Source of the DNA: Agathobaculum sp. Marseille-P7918
GTDB taxonomy: Bacteria; Bacillota; Clostridia; Oscillospirales; Butyricicoccaceae
Reading direction: 5' to 3'
DNA length: 64,000 nucleotides
Assembly (NCBI RefSeq): GCF_900625105.1
Contig: NZ_UYYD01000001.1
Span: forward strand, 372,001 to 436,000
The position numbers were made by a program, and so were the translations under genes. Below, piece after piece: positions 55,879-64,000 of the stretch. The notes under the pieces are model-generated. The model ran no database searches. It saw only the letters and a program-made list of their open reading frames with translations, and was not told the DNA's origin. Position 1 is the first letter of the stretch, and every line of letters begins with the position of its first letter.

Positions 55879-56676
55879 TCAGTTGAGCATTAAATTCATA
55901 TATCCACAGGATTGCTCCCGCGTATCATACCATTTGATGCAGCCCAGTGCGGTCTGCGTGCCGCAGCCCGTCACCGTGCACCGCTCCAGCCCGAGCGCCG
56001 CGAGCAGTCCCTGCTCGCGCGCGGGCGTCAGTCCGAGCGCTTCCTGCACGTTGTCCGCCCAGCAAAACGCATAGGCCGCAAGCGCGCCGTCCGAAAACCA
56101 TCCGAACACCCCCGCGCCAAGCGCGTCAAACATGGCAAGCTGCGCCTGCCAGTAGGCTTGATTCCGCACGATGCGGCAAGTTGGGGCAAAACGATCATAG
56201 ACCGCCGCCAGAAGCGGTGCGTCCGCCTGCGTCAGCCGCCGGGGCGCTTCACCGCCCGCCGTGCGCACGATCTCCCGCTTTTCGATCCGGAAAAACGGCT
56301 CGTACCCAAACGGCCGGTAAAAATCAAACAGCCACGGCTCGGCCGGGATGAGCGTGGAAGCCGCTCTGCCCTGCTCCTGGTCAATCACAAAGGATGCCTC
56401 GAGCAGCCGCGCCATATGGCCCTTGCGGCGATGCGCCGGATCGGTGCACGCGCCGTAAATATAGGTGACGTCGCGTACTCCGCCGCCGGTCCGCAGCCGG
56501 TACGGCAGCATCTGCACCATCGCGCACAGCACGCCCTGCTCTTCGCTGAGCAGCACGGTTCCGTAATCAAAGAAATGCGCGAAAAAGTAATCGTTAAAGC
56601 CGCCCTCATCCGGAAAGCAGGTTTCCCACAGCTGCCGGATGCGCGGCACATCCTGCGCCTGCGCCCGCCGGATCAT
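55879..56676 (-). CDS. GNAT-family N-acetyltransferase
   Basis: A 265-residue acetyltransferase. The acetyl-CoA loop is DPAHRRKGHMARLLEAS near residues 80-95. The C-terminal 110 residues form an additional domain, as in Eis-like GNATs. The substrate is unknown. It overlaps the upstream DUF2156 gene by 4 bases (ATGA), suggesting a functional pair of GNAT-fold transferases. Confidence 0.87.
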   Translation of the reverse strand: MIRRAQAQDVPRIRQLWETCFPDEGGFNDYFFAHFFDYGTVLLSEEQGVLCAMVQMLPYRLRTGGGVRDVTYIYGACTDPAHRRKGHMARLLEASFVIDQEQGRAASTLIPAEPWLFDFYRPFGYEPFFRIEKREIVRTAGGEAPRRLTQADAPLLAAVYDRFAPTCRIVRNQAYWQAQLAMFDALGAGVFGWFSDGALAAYAFCWADNVQEALGLTPAREQGLLAALGLERCTVTGCGTQTALGCIKWYDTREQSCGYMNLMLN

Positions 56677-57587
56677 GCCTGCGTCTCCTTGGGCACGGCG
56701 GTGTATTTCACGCCGCGCATCACCGGATAATACGACTTTTTCGCCTTGCGCAGGCCTTCCAGGCCAAGGTCTTCCTCTCTATTGACGTACTGCACATCGT
56801 CGCAGTTCCGCAAAACGAACTGCTGATTGATCATCTGATACGCGCCGGGGATGGTGTGATCGGCTTTTTCGATCTGCACCACATACATGTCCGGTTCGGC
56901 CTTGCAGCCGAAGGTAAAGGCGATCACCTCGCCGTCCAGCCGCAGCAGGCCGCCATGCAGGTCGAGCGCATCGAAATTGTGCAGCGCCTGCACGATCGCG
57001 CAGGTCTCGCCCTGAAAATCCCGGCTCTGGGCACAACCGTTCTGGTTGCACCAGCGGATATGATAACCGAACGCATCCTTGATATTGTCGCGCGTCATGT
57101 CTTCATAGCTCCAGCGGCCTTCGTACGCCGCCTTGAAGCGATTAACCAGATTGCGTTTGCTTTGCAGCTTTTTGCCCGACAGTGTGCGCAGCTTTTCCGC
57201 CAGATAGATGTAGTCGTCGCCGTCCTCGCTGTCATGCGAAAATGCAAACTTACCCGGGCGGACGGCTTCGATCCGCTCGATCATCGGCTCCGCCACCGAC
57301 ACGACCACAAACGGGATGCCGCGTTCGGCGGCGTCCTGCTCGAGCGCATCCAGCGCCGCGCCCAGATCGCCCTCGCCAATGGGGGCGAGATAACAGTCAT
57401 GCCCGCCGTCAAGCGGCGTCATCTTGACCAGCAGAAATCCGTCCAGAAAGCAGATCTGCGTATTGTAGTGGCTGCGCCACATGAATAAATCGACAAAACA
57501 GCGTTCGCACAGATGATAATAATAATGCGAACCGCATTCCTCTACTTTTTGCTTGTCTTCTAATGTAATTTCTCGAAATGGTAACAT
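56673..57587 (-). CDS. DUF2156-domain protein (GNAT-like fold)
   Basis: A 304-residue DUF2156 protein, the domain shared with MprF aminoacyl-phosphatidylglycerol synthases. It lacks the membrane part, so lipid modification is not certain; tRNA-dependent aminoacyl transfer is a possibility. Visible blocks are SGKKLQSKRNLVNRF and INQQFVLRN. The ATG at 57587 has AAAAGGAT upstream; the longer frame starts in a region without a site. It is coupled to the GNAT gene by an overlap. Confidence 0.82.
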   Translation of the reverse strand: MLPFREITLEDKQKVEECGSHYYYHLCERCFVDLFMWRSHYNTQICFLDGFLLVKMTPLDGGHDCYLAPIGEGDLGAALDALEQDAAERGIPFVVVSVAEPMIERIEAVRPGKFAFSHDSEDGDDYIYLAEKLRTLSGKKLQSKRNLVNRFKAAYEGRWSYEDMTRDNIKDAFGYHIRWCNQNGCAQSRDFQGETCAIVQALHNFDALDLHGGLLRLDGEVIAFTFGCKAEPDMYVVQIEKADHTIPGAYQMINQQFVLRNCDDVQYVNREEDLGLEGLRKAKKSYYPVMRGVKYTAVPKETQA

Positions 57588-57753
57588 AAATGATCCTTTT
57601 TCCTTAGATTTTCGCGGTGCTCCCCACTGCCGGCCGTCCGGCGGCACCGCAAATGTTTGCCTTGTTCCCTACGGATCCAGTTTCTCCACATGGCCGGTTT
57701 TTAACCGGTCTTCCCCCCGAAAGCGGAGCATCCACCCATTTCGCTGCGTGAAA

Positions 57754-58488
57754 TCACCGTCTGCTGCCAAACAGCCGCTCGCGGATCGCAACCAGCAGGA
57801 ATTTCGGCAATTTCATCATGCGACCGATCCGGCTGGGCTGACAAAGAAGCCGATAAAACCATTCCAGCCCGAGCTTGATGAAGATTTTCGGCGCGCGCTT
57901 GGCGACGCCCGCAAATACGTCCAGCGAACCGCCCAGCCCGCAGAACAACGTCGCATGAATTTCCTCCATGCGGCCGGCCATAAATTTTTCCTGCTTGGGT
58001 GCGCCCAGGCAGACAAACACCACGTCCGCGCCGCCGCAGGCGTTGATCGCATCGACCGCGACTTGCGGATCGGTAAAATAGCCGTCATGCGTGCCGGCCA
58101 GCACAAGGCCCGGATACTTTTTGCAGAGGTTCTCCCCTGCCTTTTCCGCAACGCCGGGCTTGGCGCCCAGCAAAAACAGCCGCATGCCTTCCTTGGCCAT
58201 AGCCGCGACCAGGTTTTCGGCAAACTCAACGCCGGGCACTCTGCCGCACAGCTCTTCGCCCAGAATCTTGGCAGCGTAAATAATGCCGATGCCATCCGGC
58301 AGCACGAGCGCCGCGCGGTTTACAATGCCCATATATTCACTGTCCCTGCGGCACAGGTCCACGATTTCCGGATTCGGCGTCACCACATAGCCCTTCTGCC
58401 GGGCTCGGATGCGGCTCATGGCCATTTCGACGGCCTGCTGCATCGTCACTGCATGGAAATGCACGCCCAAAATTGAAGCGGTTTTCAT
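57754..58488 (-). CDS. WecB/TagA/CpsF-family glycosyltransferase
   Basis: A 244-residue transferase of the WecB/TagA family that adds N-acetylmannosamine-type sugars to a lipid-linked GlcNAc in wall polymer or polysaccharide synthesis. Motifs include VVTPNPEIVDL, LPDGIGIIYAAK and CLGAPKQEKFMAG. The C-terminus GLEWFYRLLCQPSRIGRM is also typical. AGGAGA precedes the ATG. No other wall-polymer genes lie next to it. The polymer could be the one recognised by SLH domains, which is only a suggestion. Confidence 0.92.
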   Translation of the reverse strand: MKTASILGVHFHAVTMQQAVEMAMSRIRARQKGYVVTPNPEIVDLCRRDSEYMGIVNRAALVLPDGIGIIYAAKILGEELCGRVPGVEFAENLVAAMAKEGMRLFLLGAKPGVAEKAGENLCKKYPGLVLAGTHDGYFTDPQVAVDAINACGGADVVFVCLGAPKQEKFMAGRMEEIHATLFCGLGGSLDVFAGVAKRAPKIFIKLGLEWFYRLLCQPSRIGRMMKLPKFLLVAIRERLFGSRR

Positions 58489-58615
58489 TTTCTATCTCCT
58501 GCATCCTTTTTTGTCATTGTAGAACAATGGGTACTCAAAATCTATTTTATTATACAGCACACGCCGCGAAATCTCAAGAGTAAGCGCTGCAAATCTCCTT
58601 TTCCTACAAAAATAC

Positions 58616-58649
58616 GCAAAAAGCCAGGCATTTCGCCTGACTTTTTTGC
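58616..58649 (-). terminator. Terminator of the holin-like gene
   Basis: GCAAAAAGCCAGGC (58616-58629) pairs with GCCTGACTTTTTTGC (58635-58649) with minor mismatch, just after the gene's stop on the minus strand. Confidence 0.8.
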
Positions 58650-58654
58650 ACTTT

Positions 58655-58981
58655 TTATTCTTTTTTATCCGGTTTCCTGCGGCTGGTGTTCCCGCCCAGG
58701 CCCAGATGCGACAGCAGCTCATTGAGATAAACCGACAGTCCGGTGCACAGGATGCCCTGCACCAAACCATCGAAAACCGCCGCCGCCCAGTTGGCATATT
58801 CAGCGCTGCGCGACAGCGCAGACAGACACGCGAGTACCGTGCCGCAGCCGGTCAGCGCCAGTGGGATATATTGATTCGGAAATTTCTCGATCGACTTGAG
58901 CACACGCCCCAGACAATACAGGACCACGGCAAGGATCGCATATTCCGTTTTGACGTACTGCAAAATTTGATCCAAACGCAT
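58655..58981 (-). CDS. Phage holin-like small membrane protein
   Basis: A 108-residue protein with three hydrophobic segments and a basic tail. It resembles phage holins of the Phage_holin_5_2 type, seen in YAILAVVLYCLGRVLKS and GLVQGILCTGLSVYLNEL. No endolysin or phage genes flank it, so it is likely domesticated or a remnant used in cell lysis, export or sporulation. GGGGAGGTG precedes the ATG. It has its own terminator. Confidence 0.7.
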   Translation of the reverse strand: MRLDQILQYVKTEYAILAVVLYCLGRVLKSIEKFPNQYIPLALTGCGTVLACLSALSRSAEYANWAAAVFDGLVQGILCTGLSVYLNELLSHLGLGGNTSRRKPDKKE

Positions 58982-59012
58982 TCACCTCCCCTTCATTTTA
59001 TGACAGTGAGGT

Positions 59013-59044
59013 AAAAAGGGGGACGCAGCCTGCTGCTGCGCCCC
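59013..59044 (-). terminator. Terminator of the leu operon
   Basis: On the minus strand GGGGCGCAGC pairs with GCTGCGTCCCC (one bulge), followed by CTTTTTA, 12 bases past the leuB stop. Confidence 0.88.
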
Positions 59045-59056
59045 TCAAACGGCGTC

Positions 59057-60133
59057 TTAGATCTGTGCGCGGATGAGTTCGCCCATCTCGCTGGTGGAAA
59101 GCACCTTTTCGCCCTTCGCGGCAATGTCCGCGGTGCGGTGGCCTGCGTCGAGCACGGCCTCGACCGCGTTTTCGATCGCGTCCGCCTCCGCCTTCAGGCC
59201 GAAGGAGTAACGCAGCATCATTGCGCAGGACAGGATGGTCGCGATCGGGTTGGCAATGCCCTTGCCTGCAATATCGGGCGCGGAGCCGTGGATCGGCTCG
59301 TACATGCCCTTGCCGGTCTCGTTCATCGACGCGGACGGCAGCATGCCGATCGAACCGGTGATCATGGAAGCCTCGTCCGACAGGATGTCGCCGAACAGGT
59401 TGCCGGTCACAATCACGTCAAACTGGCCCGGGTTGCGCACGAGCTGCATCGCACAGTTATCGACATACATATCCGAGTATTCGACCTCGGGGTATTCGTC
59501 CTTGATGCGGTGCATGGTCTCGCGCCAGACGCGGCTGGTCTCCAGCACGTTCGCCTTATCCACCGAGCAGACCTTCTTGTTGCGCTTCATCGCCATTTCA
59601 AAAGCGCGGCGGCCGATGCGCTCGATCTCAAAGACCGAATAGTTCATATCGTCCGCGCCGACTTCGCCCCAGCCCTTTTCGCTCTCGCGGCGATAATGCT
59701 TGCCGAAGTATACGTCGCCGGTCAACTCGCGGCAAACCAAAATGTCAAAGCCGTCGCCGATGATCTCAGGCTTGATCGGGCAGGCATCCGCCAGCGCCTT
59801 GTGCATCTGCGCGGGACGCAGGTTGACAAACAGGCCGAGCGCGGAGCGCAGGCCGAGCAGCGCCTTTTCCGGACGCTTTTCCGAGGGGACTTCGTCCCAC
59901 TTCGGGCCGCCGACCGCACCGAGCAGCACGGAATCCGCGTTCTTGCAGATCTCGATGGTCTCTTCGGTCAGCGGGATGCCGTTGGCGTCAATCGAGCAGC
60001 CGCCGGCCAGCACCTCGGTATAGTTGAACTGATGGCCGAACTTCTCACCGATCTTGTCGAGGACTTTCAACGCCTCGGTGACGATCTCGGGGCCGATGCC
60101 GTCGCCCTTGACGACCGCAATATTGTACTGCAT
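59057..60133 (-). CDS. leuB: 3-isopropylmalate dehydrogenase
   Basis: A 358-residue NAD-dependent enzyme, third step of leucine synthesis. The start KGDGIGPEIV, the substrate region LRSALGLFVNLRPA and NLFGDILSDEASMITGSIGM are LeuB signatures. AGAGGGG precedes the ATG, 3 bases after leuD. Last gene of leuA-leuC-leuD-leuB. Confidence 0.97.
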   Translation of the reverse strand: MQYNIAVVKGDGIGPEIVTEALKVLDKIGEKFGHQFNYTEVLAGGCSIDANGIPLTEETIEICKNADSVLLGAVGGPKWDEVPSEKRPEKALLGLRSALGLFVNLRPAQMHKALADACPIKPEIIGDGFDILVCRELTGDVYFGKHYRRESEKGWGEVGADDMNYSVFEIERIGRRAFEMAMKRNKKVCSVDKANVLETSRVWRETMHRIKDEYPEVEYSDMYVDNCAMQLVRNPGQFDVIVTGNLFGDILSDEASMITGSIGMLPSASMNETGKGMYEPIHGSAPDIAGKGIANPIATILSCAMMLRYSFGLKAEADAIENAVEAVLDAGHRTADIAAKGEKVLSTSEMGELIRAQI

Positions 60134-60136
60134 GGC

Positions 60137-60628
60137 TTATTCCCCTCTTTCCTTGAGCGACTTGAGAAGGCCGCCCGCCTTGATGATGCTCTGGATGAAC
60201 GGCGGGAATGCTGCCGCCTGATAGGTTTCTCCCTTGGTCTCGTTGGTGATCACGCCGGTGTCAAAATCGATCGAAACCGTGTCTCCGTCGTCAATACCGT
60301 TGGCCGCGGCCTCGCACTCGAGGATCGGCAGGCCGATGTTGATAGCATTGCGATAGAAGATGCGCGCGAAGGAAGCGGCGATCACGCAGGACACACCGTT
60401 TTCCTTGAGCACCAGCGGCGCATGCTCGCGCGACGAGCCGCAGCCGAAGTTGCGCGTCGCCACGACGATATCGCCCGGCTGCATCTTTTTGACGAAATCC
60501 GCGTCGATGTCCTCCATCGCGTGGGTCGCCAGTTCCTTGGGATCTGCAATATTTAGATAACGTGCGGGAATGATAACGTCGGTATCAACGTTATCCCCGT
60601 ATTTGAAAACTCTGCCTTTTGCGTTCAT
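60137..60628 (-). CDS. leuD: 3-isopropylmalate dehydratase small subunit
   Basis: A 163-residue swivel-domain subunit. Key blocks are [17 protein letters not shown] and [16 protein letters not shown], which contact the substrate at the interface with LeuC. It is about 160 residues, the bacterial/archaeal short LeuD form (HacB-like). It sits between leuC and leuB with 18- and 3-base gaps. Confidence 0.96.
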   Translation of the reverse strand: MNAKGRVFKYGDNVDTDVIIPARYLNIADPKELATHAMEDIDADFVKKMQPGDIVVATRNFGCGSSREHAPLVLKENGVSCVIAASFARIFYRNAINIGLPILECEAAANGIDDGDTVSIDFDTGVITNETKGETYQAAAFPPFIQSIIKAGGLLKSLKERGE

Positions 60629-60646
60629 TGTGCTGTGTTCCTCCCT

Positions 60647-61909
60647 TTACTTCAGGTCGTCCGGCGCGCAGATGTAGCCCGCAACAGCACTTGCCGCCGC
60701 GACCGCCGGGCTCGCCAGATAGATTTCCGAGGTAATATGACCCATACGGCCGACAAAGTTGCGGTTCGTGGTCGAAACCGACTTTTCGCCGTGCGCCAGA
60801 ATGCCCATATGGCCGCCCAAGCACGGGCCGCAGGTCGGGGTGGAAACGATGGCGCCCGCCTGAATGAAGATCTTGGCAAGGCCCTCCTCGATGCACTGGA
60901 GGTAAACCTCCTGCGTGGCGGGGATGACGATGGTGCGCACGTTCGGATTGACCTTGCGGCCCTTGAGAATCTCAGCCGCAACGCGCATGTCGTCGATACG
61001 GCCGTTGGTGCAAGAACCGATGACCGACTGCTGAATCTCGATGTGGCCCAGCTCGTCGATCGTCTTGGTGTTCTCCGGCAGGTGCGGGCAGGCAACGGTC
61101 GGCCGCAGCGCGGACAGGTCTATCTCGATCGTCTGCTCATACTCTGCGTCCGCGTCGGCCTCAAACACCGTGATATCACGGTTCACGCGGTCCTTGATGT
61201 ACGCCATGGTCTTGTCATCAACCGGGAAAATGCCGTTTTTCGCGCCCGCTTCGATCGCCATGTTGCAGATCGTGAAGCGGTCGTCCATCGACAGGGATGA
61301 AACGCCCTCGCCGACGAACTCCATCGACTTGTACAGTGCGCCGTCCACGCCGATCTGGCCGATGATGTGCAGGATCACGTCCTTGCCGGACACCCACGGG
61401 CTCAGCTTGCCCTTGAGCACGAACTTGATCGCGCTGGGCACCTTGAACCACGCCTTGCCGGTCGCCATGCCGGCGGCAAGGTCGGTCGAACCGACACCGG
61501 TCGAGAACGCGCCGAGCGCGCCGTAAGTACAGGTGTGGCTGTCTGCGCCGATGATCAGCTCGCCCGGCGCCGTCAGGCCTTTTTCGGGCAGCAGCGCATG
61601 CTCGATGCCCATGCTGCCGACGTCAAAGAAGTTGACGATGCCGTGCTTTTTGGAAAATTCGCGGCAGGTCAGGCACTGCTCCGCGGATTTGATGTCTTTA
61701 TTCGGTGCAAAATGGTCCATGACAAGCGCGATCTTGGTGTTGTCGAACACCTTGTCAAAGCCTGCCTTCTCCATTTCACGGATTGCGACCGGTCCCGTGA
61801 TATCGTTGGCGAGCGTCAAATCGACCTTCGCCTCGATCAGCTGACCGGCACAAACGCTGTCCAGCCCCGCGTGCTTCGCGAGGATCTTTTGCGTCATTGT
61901 CATTGCCAT
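60647..61909 (-). CDS. leuC: 3-isopropylmalate dehydratase large subunit
   Basis: A 420-residue aconitase-family subunit with a 4Fe-4S cluster. Cluster cysteines are expected in IGSCTNGR and in the CGPCLG motif of [23 protein letters not shown] is also conserved. The 420-residue size is the shorter HacA-like LeuC found in clostridia. AGGAGG lies 11 bases before the ATG at 61909; a second ATG six bases on is possible. Confidence 0.96.
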   Translation of the reverse strand: MAMTMTQKILAKHAGLDSVCAGQLIEAKVDLTLANDITGPVAIREMEKAGFDKVFDNTKIALVMDHFAPNKDIKSAEQCLTCREFSKKHGIVNFFDVGSMGIEHALLPEKGLTAPGELIIGADSHTCTYGALGAFSTGVGSTDLAAGMATGKAWFKVPSAIKFVLKGKLSPWVSGKDVILHIIGQIGVDGALYKSMEFVGEGVSSLSMDDRFTICNMAIEAGAKNGIFPVDDKTMAYIKDRVNRDITVFEADADAEYEQTIEIDLSALRPTVACPHLPENTKTIDELGHIEIQQSVIGSCTNGRIDDMRVAAEILKGRKVNPNVRTIVIPATQEVYLQCIEEGLAKIFIQAGAIVSTPTCGPCLGGHMGILAHGEKSVSTTNRNFVGRMGHITSEIYLASPAVAAASAVAGYICAPDDLK

Positions 61910-61930
61910 AACGGTTGTTTCCTCCTGCCC

Positions 61931-63439
<1,509 letters not shown>

Positions 63440-63479
63440 GTTCTTGTCCTCACTTTCTTGTCTTTGGGTGTACAGGGAC

Positions 63480-63520
63480 AAAAAAAGCTTCGTCCCTTAA
63501 TCAAAATTAAGAGACGAAGC
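63480..63520 (-). terminator. T-box terminator
   Basis: Arms 63487-63500 and 63507-63520 form a 14-bp stem with one wobble on the minus strand, followed by TTTTTTT (63480-63486). Confidence 0.93.
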
Positions 63521-63755
63521 ATAACTCCGCGGTACCACTCTTGTTGCCGCACAAAATGCGGCCCCTCATCGCGTATCCAACAATACGCAGCCCCTGTAAC
63601 GGTGGGCATCCGTTCCCTCCTACCGGCCAAGACGGCTTTCAGCGGACCGCTCCCGGGCGAGTTTCACCGTTTTCCGACGCTGCCTTTCACCAGCCGGCAG
63701 CTCTCTGCGGACAGAAGGACGATTACTTTACCCGTTCATCACCTTTTGCAATATG
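63480..63755 (-). promoter_or_regulatory. Leucine T-box riboswitch leader of leuACDB
   Basis: Minus strand. The T-box core AAGAGTGGTACCGCGG is at 63527-63542. Stem I shows CAGAGAGCTGCCGG and the GGTGAAAGGC distal element. The probable specifier is CUC (63659-63661, leucine) within GTGAAACTCGCCC. The terminator is at 63480-63520. Uncharged tRNA-Leu(GAG) would stabilise the antiterminator and switch the leu genes on. Confidence 0.95.
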
Positions 63756-63760
63756 TTATT

Positions 63761-63789
63761 ATATTATCGTTTGGCCGCGCGCTTGTCAA
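63761..63789 (-). promoter_or_regulatory. Promoter of the leu operon T-box leader
   Basis: Minus-strand TTGACA (63784-63789), 17 bases, TAATAT (63761-63766). It predicts a start near 63755 and a leader of about 316 bases before leuA. Confidence 0.88.
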
Positions 63790-63890
63790 GGGGTATTTTA
63801 ATTTTTTCCTCGCAGGACTGCCGACTTGCGAAGATTGCAGCAATCTGGTATAGTAATAGTTATACTGTAAAAAAAGAGGAGAAACTTCAC

Positions 63891-64000
63891 GTGAAACAAC
63901 TGGGATTACTGATTCGTCTGATCATCGGCATCATCGCCGGTACGCTGATCGGCCTGTGCGGCGGCTGGTTCGGCATCGCGGACTCCACCGCATTCATCGC
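63891..64000 (+). CDS. Putative dicarboxylate/amino-acid:cation symporter, N-terminus
   Basis: The gene runs off the window; 36 residues are visible, from MKQLGLLIRLIIGIIAG through a hydrophobic helix and a GGW loop. The sequence resembles the first helix of DAACS-family symporters for glutamate, aspartate or serine. The start is the GTG at 63891, about 10 bases after AGAGGAG. The family call rests on a short stretch. Confidence 0.5.
   Translation, partial: MKQLGLLIRLIIGIIAGTLIGLCGGWFGIADSTAFI

Noticed and set aside
58492-58797. 101-residue minus-strand frame overlapping the holin-like gene
   Set aside because: It overlaps the better supported holin frame, runs through a terminator and has no ribosome site.

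Overview
The window looks like the chromosome of a GC-rich member of the Clostridia, probably an Oscillospirales or Butyricicoccaceae-type gut anaerobe. That placement is an inference from gene content, not from a marker phylogeny. The supporting signs are consensus sigma-A promoters, a T-box leader, an S-layer-homology surface protein, type III glutamine synthetase, a glutamate synthase split into small subunits, LL-diaminopimelate aminotransferase (DapL), an ANTAR regulator and a selenium-dependent molybdenum hydroxylase maturation cluster. Gene density is high, many genes overlap by 4 to 14 bases, and no phage, IS element or CRISPR array was seen.

Region 1 (1-16.1 kb) is a selenium and molybdenum cofactor block: YedE-like, YedF-like, DUF3343 and YqeC on the plus strand; YqeB and a short ModE-like regulator on the minus strand; then a MoeA-like protein, MoaA, a MOSC-MogA fusion, ModABC and XdhC on the plus strand. 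A 5.5-kb gene for a secreted vWA, repeat and SLH surface protein interrupts it. The divergent regulator region holds an inverted repeat with the geometry of a ModE operator. The molybdenum hydroxylase that this block would mature is not in the window.

Region 2 (16.1-17.9 kb) holds two tandem copies of a promoter, tRNA-Leu(GAG), tRNA-Leu(CAG), terminator unit, followed by an AT-richer DUF2806-type gene of unknown function.

Region 3 (17.9-29.5 kb) is an ammonium-assimilation island: an Amt transporter fused to a P-II domain and GSIII (minus strand), facing a plus-strand operon with five separate glutamate synthase-related subunits, type I glutamine synthetase and an ANTAR antiterminator with a non-phosphorylatable pseudo-receiver. 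Terminator-like hairpins lie in the leaders, so antitermination control is a reasonable hypothesis.

Region 4 (29.5-41.7 kb) carries dapF-pyrG-dapL, comF, a membrane-tethered XRE protein, a tiny cysteine-containing protein, the ACT-hom-thrB-lysC operon, an NSS symporter and a small XRE/membrane-protein operon with two matching operators around its promoter.

Region 5 (41.7-59 kb) is housekeeping: tilS-hpt-ftsH, gdpP-rplI-dnaB (with five consecutive inverted repeats between rplI and dnaB), glpK, a U32 peptidase-family gene with mltG, a CPBP protease, folate cycloligase, a DJ-1 protein, GNAT and DUF2156 proteins, a WecB/TagA glycosyltransferase and a holin-like protein.

Region 6 (59-64 kb) is leuA-leuC-leuD-leuB behind a leucine T-box whose specifier appears to be CUC, the codon read by the duplicated tRNA-Leu(GAG). 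The window ends inside a putative dicarboxylate/amino-acid symporter gene. Bases 1-66 hold only the ribosome binding site of the first gene and no recognisable upstream gene.
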